Source: Nitrospina sp. (GTDB taxonomy: Bacteria > Nitrospinota > Nitrospinia > Nitrospinales > Nitrospinaceae). Taken from it: a stretch of 64,000 nucleotides of DNA. The stretch is from the NCBI GenBank assembly GCA_020430445.1, contig JAGQJZ010000001.1, positions 22,990 through 86,989 of the forward strand, read 5' to 3'. Every line of letters starts with the position of its first letter. Positions within the stretch are counted from its first letter, which is position 1. Positions 34,680 to 42,223 of this stretch are shown in pieces. The translations under genes and the position numbers were made by a program. Under the pieces are notes generated by a model, which was not told where the DNA came from, did not search any database, and saw nothing but the letters and a program-made list of their open reading frames with translations.

Positions 34680-35090
34680 TCAGGAAATGCGTGGAGGGGG
34701 AATAGCGGGAAGAAAGACCCGGGGATGAAACACACACCCGGTCTCTTGCGGAATAAGGAAATCGCTACAACGTTTATCCCGGAGCGTGTTGTCTTCAGCC
34801 CATAAACCGGAATAGGAAGCGCCACTCCCGGCAGGCAACCCGTTCTGCGAGGGACCGCAATGGTTTTTCAGAACGCAGGGAGAAGGAAATTTTGATGGTT
34901 TTTTATGAACATGCGGGCAGAGGGTGCCTGCATGACGCCCTTCCAAATCACAAGCCAGATGCGCCTTGTCCTTCTTCTGGACAAAAGGGTTCCCGGCCTC
35001 ATGGTGAGAATGCACCATGGCCTGGGCGGCCTGCGCTCCCAGCAAAAGCGCTGGAAACAGGGCGAATATAAGAAAAATCATTTTCCGCAT
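34680..35090 (-). CDS. Exported His/Cys-rich small protein next to TonB receptor
   Basis: This 136-residue protein has a signal peptide (MIFLIFALFPALLLGAQAAQA) directly followed by a metal-ligand-rich segment (MVHSHHEAGN, HLACDLEGRHAGTLCPHVHKK, PCVLKNHCGP). The C-terminus is Pro/Ile-rich. It lies upstream of the TonB receptor on the same strand, separated by 148 bases. The layout resembles small periplasmic metal-binding proteins (DUF2946-like) found in copper or zinc loci. The assignment is by composition and context. The gene at 41791-42099 is an analogous small protein beside the other TonB receptor. Confidence 0.68.
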   Translation of the reverse strand: MRKMIFLIFALFPALLLGAQAAQAMVHSHHEAGNPFVQKKDKAHLACDLEGRHAGTLCPHVHKKPSKFPSPCVLKNHCGPSQNGLPAGSGASYSGLWAEDNTLRDKRCSDFLIPQETGCVFHPRVFLPAIPPPRIS

Positions 35091-35187
35091 GAGGGCAAGG
35101 GTAAATCAGCGAGACCTTTAAAATCAAGATTTTTTTCAGATTTTACCGCTGAAAACGGCTTTCCACCCTGGAAGGGATGGAAAAGTA

Positions 35188-35219
35188 AAAGGGCCGACAC
35201 CTTTCGGCACCGGCCCTTT
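35188..35219 (-). terminator. Intrinsic terminator downstream of the porin gene (bidirectional)
   Basis: AAAGGGCCG (35188-35196) pairs with CGGCCCTTT (35211-35219), 14-base loop. On the minus strand the stem ends with TTTTACTTTT, a good intrinsic terminator for the porin gene. On the plus strand a shorter T-tract allows some activity too. Confidence 0.75.
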
Positions 35220-35301
35220 CTGGAGGAGGACAGACCGGACAGGCTTTGGAGAAAACCCGTCCGGTCAGCTCAAACTGGAACCAACAGGAAACACCCTCAG
35301 G

Positions 35302-36672
35302 TTAGAAAGTGATATCCCACTGTACGCGCACCCGGGCTTCCTCATCCTCGAATCCGGTGCGATTGTTATCGAGGGTCAACAGGGAAGCGTCCACGGTGAT
35401 CTTGTTGTTGTGATCGGCGACGAACCAGTTGATCGCCCCGGTGAACTCGTTCCGGTGGTTCTGATAATGCGGAGTGTTGCCGTAGGGATCGAAATTGGTG
35501 TCCGGCTCGTCCACGAAGGCGTAGCGAAACGCCACTTCCAACTGCGGCGGCACGAAGGAAACCAACTCGTTGAAGAAGTAGCCGACCTGTGCGTACGCGC
35601 CTTCCATGTAACGGATATACTGCTGGCCGGTGTCATGAACCCGTTTCCAGTGATATTCTTCCTGGATGGAAAGGCCATTCCACTTGAAGGCGAATTCCTG
35701 CACATACTGCCGGATGTTGAACTGTTCCGGCGCCGCGGCGCCTTCATCGGTGAACTCGTCCAAGTTGCCGCAACCGGAAGAAGACCAGCGGGTACAAACG
35801 CCGTTGTTCTGCGCGGCGGCGAACGCCAGAGAACCGGTTGGCTTCTTGTGCCGGGAAACGTCGGACTGTTTCCACTTCAGGTCACGGCCGAGGAAGTTCC
35901 ACTGGATGCGGCCCATGTACATGAAATTGTCATCCGGATTGTACACGCCCTTGCCCTCACCGTTGAACACACCAGCGTAGTAGCGCATGTCCGCCAAAGT
36001 GCCCTTGAACAGGTGCCCCTGCGCCATGACACCGATCTGACGATCGATGGTGAACTGCCGGTTGACGATGGACCGCTCGACAAACTGCTGTTTACCGGAG
36101 GAGTCGACACGTTCGCGGTTGTAGTTGATCTTCCACTGACCCACGCGGATGCCGAACCATTCCCACGGCTGAACGTCGATACGCCAGTCGATCACGCGGG
36201 TACGGCTGTCGCGGGACTGATCACCGCCACAACAATCCGCCATCGGCTGCAGGTCCACTTCGAAGTAGTATTTGATCCAGGGCTTGTAACCGTGACCGCC
36301 GATTTTCATACGCACCCGGCGCGTTTCAAACGTGTGAACGTCATCATCCGGACCGAAGTCTCCCATACGGCGGGGATCCCCTTCTTCCAGGCCCGTGAAA
36401 CGCATCTGCGCGCGCCAGGCCAGATTGGTCTGGAACAACCCGTTGCCGGTTTCCAGGCGGAATCCCTTGCTGCCATAGCTCAGGCGAACATCATTGGTCG
36501 TGCTCACCTTGTGGGTGTTGTAGTTAACCTTGTTATCCGTAGCCGACAGAGAATCGACTTTCTCTTCCATCGCCTGCAAGCGAAGTTCGCCCTGGGACAT
36601 ATCCGCCTGGGCAGTGCTGACGGCAAGCGCGCTCAGCAACATGAAACCAAAACACAACCAAACTTTTTTCAT
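35302..36672 (-). CDS. OprP/OprO-type outer-membrane porin
   Basis: The 456-residue protein has a signal peptide (FGFMLLSALAVSTAQA) and a short helical segment (GELRLQAMEEKVDSLSATDN) that may trimerise. A barrel of the phosphate-selective porin O/P type follows: AWRAQMRFTG, KIGGHGYKPWIKYYFEVDLQ, EWFGIRVGQWKINYNRERV, ending VRVQWDITF. The substrate is anionic in characterised members, but selectivity cannot be read here. GGAGGAGGA precedes the ATG. It has its own terminator downstream and a 322-base leader region, so it is monocistronic and probably highly expressed. Confidence 0.85.
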   Translation of the reverse strand: MKKVWLCFGFMLLSALAVSTAQADMSQGELRLQAMEEKVDSLSATDNKVNYNTHKVSTTNDVRLSYGSKGFRLETGNGLFQTNLAWRAQMRFTGLEEGDPRRMGDFGPDDDVHTFETRRVRMKIGGHGYKPWIKYYFEVDLQPMADCCGGDQSRDSRTRVIDWRIDVQPWEWFGIRVGQWKINYNRERVDSSGKQQFVERSIVNRQFTIDRQIGVMAQGHLFKGTLADMRYYAGVFNGEGKGVYNPDDNFMYMGRIQWNFLGRDLKWKQSDVSRHKKPTGSLAFAAAQNNGVCTRWSSSGCGNLDEFTDEGAAAPEQFNIRQYVQEFAFKWNGLSIQEEYHWKRVHDTGQQYIRYMEGAYAQVGYFFNELVSFVPPQLEVAFRYAFVDEPDTNFDPYGNTPHYQNHRNEFTGAINWFVADHNNKITVDASLLTLDNNRTGFEDEEARVRVQWDITF

Positions 36673-36994
36673 TTCAGGATTCCTCCTCCTATTGATAGAT
36701 GGCCCTTCCTGTTTCCCCTCGAGCCAGGCAGGTCAAAAAAACAGGTGAAGAATATTCCTGTTGTGTTAGTGAAATGTTAGCCAAAAGTTTAATTTGATTT
36801 AGACAAGGTAGGATAAAATTTTAAAACCCAAGAAGATAGCCGCTCCACGGATATTGCGTCATTCCCGGGTACGGCACACCAGGCTTTCGATGTAAACCTT
36901 CCGGAAGACCTGTGCAGGTCTCCCCTGCTTCCCGGTCCGGCAACACACAGGTTTTGAGTCCCGCTTGAGACCCAATACAATTCGAAGCGGCGTC
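36673..36994. other. 322-base gene-free region upstream of the porin
   Basis: The part nearest the porin (36740-36840) is AT-rich and likely holds its promoter, though no unambiguous -35/-10 pair was chosen. The distal part is GC-rich with a 16-bp palindrome AGACCTG-TG-CAGGTCT (36906-36921). It also holds a 19-base segment (36886-36904, minus strand) resembling one upstream of hemB. No gene is seen. Confidence 0.6.
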
Positions 36995-37813
36995 CTAAAA
37001 ATGTTCCCGAAGAATTTCCTGCTTTTTCTGGTTGTAGTCCGCCTCGTCGATCAGGCCGGCATCCAAAAGTTCTTTCAGCTTTTGTAACTTTTCCTTCACC
37101 ACAGTTTCTCCATCTGACGGCGTCACAGGTTGAACGACAGGAGCCGTCGAACGGGAGGAAGCCGCTTCCTGCTTCGCCGGAGGCTTCCAGTTTCGTTTCA
37201 GCGTCGGAATTTTCAAATCCACCACCATCCAGTCTTCCTGCTCCAGCGGCATCAGACCCGTCTTGATCACGTGCAGTCTCTGGGCCCGGGTGATGCGGAC
37301 CAGCCGCCAGGTCCTTTGATTCATCCCCAGAAACTTGGCCCTGAAGGGAATGCCGTGAATGGCCTGGAAGCGCCAGTGCAAACGGTCCACCGTGCTAAAC
37401 AGCTCACCCTCGATCACGCCGTCGCGCGACAGGTATTCAAACTGGATGTAGTCGCCGGAGTCCACCTTGTTGAGCGCGGCCCGAAACAGGGGAGCGATTT
37501 TCCCGATCTCATCCTTGTGAAAAACCGGACGGGGAGGCGCCGGTTCCGTGGACTCTATACGCTGATACCAGAGCGACAACAGATGGTTTTCGATCTGTTT
37601 GCTGTCTATTTCGACAGGCTGGTCGATCTGGTACTGATCGAGTTGTCCCTGATATTCCTCGTTCTGCTCACCCAGCATGGCGAGGTTACGGAACACAATG
37701 GTGAGGTTGTTCTTTGAATAAGGTTTGGAAGCCTGATCGACGGTTTTGCCGCATGCCGGCAGGAACGCCAGAAGAACCGCGAGCAAACCGATTGCGGAAA
37801 TATTTTTAATCAT
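36995..37813 (-). CDS. Lipoprotein with C-terminal SHOCT domain
   Basis: A lipobox (LLAFLPACGK) marks this 272-residue protein as a lipoprotein. The middle part contains no motif I recognise, with a charged YQGQLDQYQID region and a beta-rich stretch (YIQFEYLSRDGVIEGELFS). A Lys/Ala/Ser-rich linker leads to a C-terminal SHOCT module (KLQKLKELLDAGLIDEADYN, then KKQEIL), a short motif of unknown function placed at ends of many membrane and secreted proteins. The gene is isolated by gaps on both sides. Confidence 0.75.
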   Translation of the reverse strand: MIKNISAIGLLAVLLAFLPACGKTVDQASKPYSKNNLTIVFRNLAMLGEQNEEYQGQLDQYQIDQPVEIDSKQIENHLLSLWYQRIESTEPAPPRPVFHKDEIGKIAPLFRAALNKVDSGDYIQFEYLSRDGVIEGELFSTVDRLHWRFQAIHGIPFRAKFLGMNQRTWRLVRITRAQRLHVIKTGLMPLEQEDWMVVDLKIPTLKRNWKPPAKQEAASSRSTAPVVQPVTPSDGETVVKEKLQKLKELLDAGLIDEADYNQKKQEILREHF

Positions 37814-37864
37814 CCATCAAATTCCAAAATAAAAGACCAGAGGCAGGACACTTCAAACTATTGG

Positions 37865-37883
37865 ATGCCGCGACCGGCGGCAT
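37865..37883. other. Perfect 7-bp hairpin between lipoprotein and GTPase genes
   Basis: ATGCCGC (37865-37871) and GCGGCAT (37877-37883) flank a GACCG loop. There is no T-run. A weak hairpin CCCTT-AAA-AAGGG follows at about 37950. The 247-base gap holds no gene. Confidence 0.5.
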
Positions 37884-38060
37884 GGCACTCAAAGGCCTGC
37901 GGGTTGCCACAAACGCCTTAGAAGGATTCGAAGCCCTTTTCAAATAATACCCTTAAAAAGGGAATTTCCATACCGGGGGCGGTGGGTTTCAGGGTCAAAA
38001 AAACGAGGTCAAATCAATTTCTAACATACAGGGCTGGCCAGGCGGACAGGAATCGGCTCC

Positions 38061-39044
38061 TCACACCATGCAGGAACGGACTCCCGCTTGCAAACGCCCG
38101 GCGTCCAGTCCACGGCCGATGAACACCAGACGGTTGAGCGGCTTGCCCCCCTTCCATCCCGCACCGGACTGGCTGTCGTACATCTGAAAAACACTCTGGA
38201 ACAGGCACGGCAACGGTGAATCCGGCAGGTGCAGCACTCCTTTGGCCCGGAACACGTCCATCCCTTCCATGATCAACAGCATCTGCAACCATTGACGGAA
38301 GCGTCCTTCGTCGATCTTCCCTTCCAGTTCCAGACTGACGGAGGTGACGGGATTTTCCCCTTCATCCGGGTGATGGTGGTGTTGCGTCTCATCTTCTTCG
38401 TGATGGAGCAGGTCTTCGGAAATTTCAAACCCGCCCAGGTTGAGCAGCTTGTCCAGGTCCAAACGTCCATGCCGGGTGCGGTACAGGGCGGCGGTGGGGT
38501 TGATCGCACGCACGCGCGCTTCCACCTTTTGCAGTTCCTCCGCCCCGGCCAAATCCGCCTTGTTGAGCAGCAAAACATTGGAAAAAGCAATCTGCTCCCA
38601 CGCCACCTCCAAATCCTCCAGTTGCCGGTGGATATGCAGACAGTCGACCACAGTGATCACCCCATCCAGTTTCAACGCCTGCGGCAGCGCCTCTTCCAGC
38701 AAAAACGCCTGCGCGATGGGCCCAGGCGAGGCCAGCCCGGTGGCTTCGATGACAATGGCGTCGAACCGGTCCTGCCGCTTGAGCAACCGGCCCAGGGTTT
38801 CGATCAGGTCCGAACGGATCGAGCAGCAGACGCAGCCATTGCTCATTTCGAAGATATCGTCGTCGGCCCCGATGATCAGGTCGTGATCGACCGGAATCTC
38901 GCCAAATTCGTTTTCGACCACCGCAATGCGGCGGCCATGGTTCTGGCTCAGGATGTAATTGAGGAGTGTGGTCTTGCCCGCCCCCAGGCAGCCCGCCAGC
39001 AGGGTGACCGGCAATTCGCTTTCAGAGTAAACGCGTGGACTCAT
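38061..39044 (-). CDS. COG0523 metal-chaperone GTPase in zinc operon (CobW/ZigA-like)
   Basis: This 327-residue protein is a G3E GTPase of the COG0523 group. Walker A GCLGAGKTT (about 18-26), VVENEFGEIPVDHDLI, the metal-binding SNGCVCC, EATGLASPGPIAQAF and LLNKADL (guanine site) are all visible. A His/Glu-rich loop (HHEEDETQHHHH) precedes the C-terminal CobW domain. Members near znu genes (ZigA, ZagA) are zinc chaperones induced in zinc deficiency. Here it is the last gene of znuA-znuC-znuB, 18 bases after znuB, which supports that reading over cobalamin synthesis. Confidence 0.9.
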   Translation of the reverse strand: MSPRVYSESELPVTLLAGCLGAGKTTLLNYILSQNHGRRIAVVENEFGEIPVDHDLIIGADDDIFEMSNGCVCCSIRSDLIETLGRLLKRQDRFDAIVIEATGLASPGPIAQAFLLEEALPQALKLDGVITVVDCLHIHRQLEDLEVAWEQIAFSNVLLLNKADLAGAEELQKVEARVRAINPTAALYRTRHGRLDLDKLLNLGGFEISEDLLHHEEDETQHHHHPDEGENPVTSVSLELEGKIDEGRFRQWLQMLLIMEGMDVFRAKGVLHLPDSPLPCLFQSVFQMYDSQSGAGWKGGKPLNRLVFIGRGLDAGRLQAGVRSCMV

Positions 39045-39062
39045 CGTGTCTGCAATTCCGGG

Positions 39063-39893
39063 TCATCGAATCGGGGTCTGCCGCAACAGCCCGCAAAAGG
39101 TAAGCGAGACGAGGTAGGTCACACCGGCGAGCACCACAATGGTCGAGCCCGGCGGAAAATCGTAGACATAGGAAACGAACAGTCCGGACGCGGTGAACAC
39201 CATGCCAAAGAGAACGGCCAGCACCATCATCTTGTTGAGCGAACGCACGTAATGCCCGGAGATGGCCGCGGGAAGAGTGAGCAGGGCGATGACCAGAATC
39301 ACCCCCACGATCTTGATGAACAGCACCACCGTCAGCCCCACCAGGATCAGGAACAACAGGTAGAACCGCTCCACGTTGACGCCGCGCAGGCGGGCGAACT
39401 CTTCATCGAAGGAAACCGCCACAAACTGTTTGTAAAAAAGAAGGATGACCACCACCACGAGAAGGTCGAGCGCCAGGATCAACGACAGGTCGCCGTCGCC
39501 GATGACCAGAATGCTGCCGAACAGAAAATGCATCAGGTCCATGTTGAAGCCGGGCGTTTTCGACAGGAAGAGGATGCCGAGCGCCATGCCCATCGACCAC
39601 AGGGCGCTGATCACCGTGTCCTCGTATTCGCGCAGACGCAGACTGACCCAGCCAAGGATGACGGAAAACGCGACGGCCGCGGCGATCGCTCCGAGCATCG
39701 GCGAAAACCCCAGGAAATACGCCGTGCCCACGCCGCCGATGATGGAATGCGCGACCCCGCCCGCAAGGTAGCTGATCCGCTTGACCACGACAAACGACCC
39801 CACTATGCCGCAGGCCACGCTGGCCAGAAGGCCGCCGATGAGGGCATAGCGCATGAAATTGTATTCGGACAGGGCCTGAAAAAAATCCATCAT
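39063..39893 (-). CDS. znuB: Zinc ABC transporter permease ZnuB
   Basis: The 276-residue protein has 8-9 hydrophobic segments and the ABC-3 metal permease pattern: RYALIGGLLASVACGIVGSF, VVKRISYLAGGVAHSIIGGVG, then LGWVSLRLREYEDTVISALW and ILVIALLTLPAAISG. It forms the channel for ZnuA-delivered Zn2+ with ATPase ZnuC. Manganese members of the family look similar, so zinc is assigned from the operon (COG0523, ZnuD). It overlaps znuC by 4 bases. Confidence 0.92.
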   Translation of the reverse strand: MMDFFQALSEYNFMRYALIGGLLASVACGIVGSFVVVKRISYLAGGVAHSIIGGVGTAYFLGFSPMLGAIAAAVAFSVILGWVSLRLREYEDTVISALWSMGMALGILFLSKTPGFNMDLMHFLFGSILVIGDGDLSLILALDLLVVVVILLFYKQFVAVSFDEEFARLRGVNVERFYLLFLILVGLTVVLFIKIVGVILVIALLTLPAAISGHYVRSLNKMMVLAVLFGMVFTASGLFVSYVYDFPPGSTIVVLAGVTYLVSLTFCGLLRQTPIR

Positions 39894-40633
39894 CCCTCTT
39901 CGAACGGTTCGTGCTTGTGGGCCACCATGTGGACCGGGTGGTCGTACAGGCTCTGCAGAATATCGTGGGTGATTTCCGTCGTCTGGTGCACCTGCAGGGT
40001 GCGGTTCAGGCAGGCCACCCGATGGATGTATTGCGAGATAAAGCCGATATCGTGCGACACCACCAGAATCGTCACGCGCTTGTTCAGCGTTTGCAGGAGA
40101 TCGAAGATGTCTTCCTCCATGCGCATGTCGATATTGGAAGTGGGTTCGTCGAGAATGAGCATATCCGGTTCCCCCGCCAGAGCCCGCGCGATCAGGACGC
40201 GTTGCAACTGGCCGCCGGACAGCGTGCCAATGGGACGCTTGCGCAGGTGCGTCACCTCCACCTCGTCCATCGCGCGGCGGGCGAATTCACGGTCTTTCTT
40301 CCGGTAAAACCCGAACGCCGAGGTCTTGCCCAGGCGGCCGAGCAGGACCGTTTCCTCGACCGTGATCGGGAAGTCGCGCGCGAACCGGGTCATCTGCGGC
40401 ATGTAACCGATCCGGCCCCGGCCGCGTTCCGGATGCTCTCCAAAAATCCGGATACTCCCCTGCTGCGGGTTCAGGATACCCAGGATCAGTTTCAACAGGG
40501 TGCTTTTGCCGCTGCCGTTCGGCCCGACCAGCCCCAGGAACTCGCCTTCCGGAATGGTCAGGTTGACCCGCTCCAGAACCGGCGGACCGGAATAACTGAA
40601 CGAAACGTCTGCAATGGTGACCGCGTCCATCAT
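39890..40633 (-). CDS. znuC: Zinc ABC transporter ATPase ZnuC
   Basis: The 247-residue ATPase has all ABC motifs: Walker A GPNGSGKST (about 38-46), the Q-loop region MPQMTRFARDFPITVEETV, signature LSGGQLQRV, Walker B LILDEPTS and the switch His in VSHD. It energises ZnuB at the cytoplasmic face. It overlaps znuA and znuB by 4 bases each, so the transporter is translated as a coupled unit. Confidence 0.93.
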   Translation of the reverse strand: MMDAVTIADVSFSYSGPPVLERVNLTIPEGEFLGLVGPNGSGKSTLLKLILGILNPQQGSIRIFGEHPERGRGRIGYMPQMTRFARDFPITVEETVLLGRLGKTSAFGFYRKKDREFARRAMDEVEVTHLRKRPIGTLSGGQLQRVLIARALAGEPDMLILDEPTSNIDMRMEEDIFDLLQTLNKRVTILVVSHDIGFISQYIHRVACLNRTLQVHQTTEITHDILQSLYDHPVHMVAHKHEPFEEG

Positions 40634-41535
40634 TCTTTCATTGCCTCAACGAACTGACGAGCCACATCGCGCATGTTGCTGACATAGTTTTCCGCCAGCG
40701 GGTCCACCGAAACCACGCGCGCGTTCAGCGCACGGGCCACGGGCTCGACAATGCTTTTGGAGAACTGTTTCTGCACAAAAATCACCTTCACCCGGTTGAC
40801 TTTCCCCTGCTCCACCACTTCACTGAGCGAACGCGGCCCCGGTTCCTTGCCTTCCATCTCAATGGGGATTTCTTTCAGACCATACGTGTTGGCGAAATGC
40901 TCCCACGCCGGATGGTAGGTCAGAAAAACGCGCTGCTGGATCGGTTCCAGCAGGTCGCGGATTTCCTTGTCCAGCGTCACCAGTTCACGGATGAAACGAT
41001 GGTGGTTCTTGCGGAAATACGCCGCAGACGACGGGTCTTCTTCAATCAACGCCTGCAGGATGACGTTCGCCGCCGACTTCACCCAGACGGGGCTCAGCCA
41101 GCGGTGCGGATTTTCGTGATGACCGTGGTGGTCCGTCAGCTGCCGTTTTAAAGGCGCCGATTTGGCATGCAGGGCCACGACTTTCAGGGCCGGGTGCGCT
41201 TTTTGAATCCGCGGCAGCCAGGCGTCTTCAAAGGGAACGCCGACAAGAAAAAAGATGCGGGACTGCCCCAGATGCGCCACCTGCCGGTGCGTCAGGTCCA
41301 CCGTGTCCGGCTTCTGCCCCTCCCCCACCAGAACCCCAACCCGCACCCGGTCGCCGCCGATCTGCTGGACAAAATATTTTTGCGGCAAAATGCTGACAAA
41401 TACCGGAATGGGCTCCCGCTTGGTCTCCGCGCACAGACCGCCGGAAACCCCGCAAACGGCCACAAACACAGCGCACAGCGCCACACGGGAAATCCACTTC
41501 CCAAGAAAAAACAACTGCATGGTCCCTCGTAACAT
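40630..41535 (-). CDS. znuA: Zinc ABC transporter substrate-binding protein ZnuA
   Basis: The 301-residue protein has a signal peptide (ISRVALCAVFVAVCGVSGGLCA). The ZnuA fold follows, with PVFVSILPQKYFVQQIGGDRV, the metal ligands in NPHRWLSPVW and TYHPAWEHFANTYGL, and VFVQKQFSKSIVEPVA. A short His-rich loop (DHHGHHENPH) replaces the longer one of enteric ZnuA. It captures periplasmic Zn2+ for ZnuBC. A second ATG lies five codons downstream at 41520; the upstream start is kept because the predicted transcript start lies only about 16 bases before it. Confidence 0.92.
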   Translation of the reverse strand: MLRGTMQLFFLGKWISRVALCAVFVAVCGVSGGLCAETKREPIPVFVSILPQKYFVQQIGGDRVRVGVLVGEGQKPDTVDLTHRQVAHLGQSRIFFLVGVPFEDAWLPRIQKAHPALKVVALHAKSAPLKRQLTDHHGHHENPHRWLSPVWVKSAANVILQALIEEDPSSAAYFRKNHHRFIRELVTLDKEIRDLLEPIQQRVFLTYHPAWEHFANTYGLKEIPIEMEGKEPGPRSLSEVVEQGKVNRVKVIFVQKQFSKSIVEPVARALNARVVSVDPLAENYVSNMRDVARQFVEAMKE

Positions 41536-41557
41536 TAAATGGGTACAAGGGAGCTAT

Positions 41558-41586
41558 TATATATAATTTTCAGGGATTTGTAACAA
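41558..41586 (-). promoter_or_regulatory. znuA promoter with overlapping palindromes (candidate Zur site)
   Basis: Read on the minus strand, TTGTTA (41581-41586) and TATATA (41558-41563) are spaced by 17 bases. The -10 lies in a perfect 12-bp palindrome ATTATATATAAT (41556-41567). The -35 lies in an 11-bp near-palindrome TTTGTAACAAA (41577-41587). Both are plausible repressor targets in a zinc operon. No consensus Zur box was matched exactly. Confidence 0.5.
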
Positions 41587-41596
41587 AGCTTTCCCA

Positions 41597-41614
41597 GGCC
41601 CGGAAACCCGGGCC
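41597..41614. other. Strong 7-bp hairpin near divergent zinc promoters
   Basis: GGCCCGG (41597-41603) pairs with CCGGGCC (41608-41614) around AAAC. It lies about 180 bases before the small exported protein gene. No T-run follows. Confidence 0.5.
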
Positions 41615-41790
41615 GGATGGAGAAAAGGAAAGTCCCGGCCTCAGGGCCAGAGCGAGAAGCCCCACCTTTTCACTCCGCCTCTCCGTCTACCGAGTTAGAC
41701 TTTGCGCTCAAACTTTTTCAATCCGCGCTTGAACCCTTTCCTCCGTTATGGCATCTTATGTTGGCTTGGGAAAAGTCCCCTTGGAACTGT

Positions 41791-42099
41791 ATGACATATC
41801 AAACTGACAGATCATTGAAATCACCACACACTAAATTTACTGCCTTTTTACTGGCGATTTGTTTCGGTGTGATGAGCGTTGTGGGGGCTCCCCTGCACGA
41901 GCACGATCTGGACCCGTTTCATCCGGACCCCGACTGTATCCCCTGCCACGTAGCCCAGACCTCAATCAGTCTGGAAGTCGAATCTCCGGAACTGCCGTTT
42001 GCCTTGCAGATAACCCGGTCGATTTTGAATACCGCTACGAAATGGGTTATTCAGGCGATACAAACTCCTTCCAGCCGTTCCCCTCCTCCTCTCCATTGA
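41791..42099 (+). CDS. Exported His/Cys small protein upstream of znuD
   Basis: The ATG at 41791 is chosen because it has GGAAC in front and gives a compact signal peptide (TAFLLAICFGVMSVVGA); the open frame extends further upstream without a better site. The mature part starts with a metal-ligand cluster (PLHEHDLDPFHPDPDCIPCH) and continues for about 55 residues with no known domain. The 102-residue product parallels the His/Cys-rich protein at 34680-35090 next to the first TonB receptor. It is probably periplasmic and co-transcribed with the ZnuD-like receptor, perhaps handing zinc over from it. Confidence 0.6.
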   Translation: MTYQTDRSLKSPHTKFTAFLLAICFGVMSVVGAPLHEHDLDPFHPDPDCIPCHVAQTSISLEVESPELPFALQITRSILNTATKWVIQAIQTPSSRSPPPLH

Positions 42100-42125
42100 C
42101 ATTTAATTAAACACCCAATTTTTAT
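42096..42125 (+). promoter_or_regulatory. Possible promoter element upstream of znuD
   Basis: A perfect TTGACA (42096-42101) overlaps the stop codon of the small exported protein and is followed by the palindrome TTTAATTAAA (42102-42111). The -10 is only a T/A-rich stretch (about 42119-42128), so the call is weak. Confidence 0.3.
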
Positions 42126-42223
42126 TTAAAAACTTCCCCGGCCCGGGGACTGTCCGCGCGTGTGCGTTGGCAGGTCCGCGCACTGCGTTCGCCCGAGCCA
42201 GGTAACTGTCAATGGAGTCGATC

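Noticed and set aside
38229..40307. Plus-strand open frame (about 690 codons) opposite the zinc operon
   Set aside because: It is antisense to znuB, znuC and the COG0523 gene, is His/Gln/Asp-rich without motifs, and reflects codon bias of the real genes.
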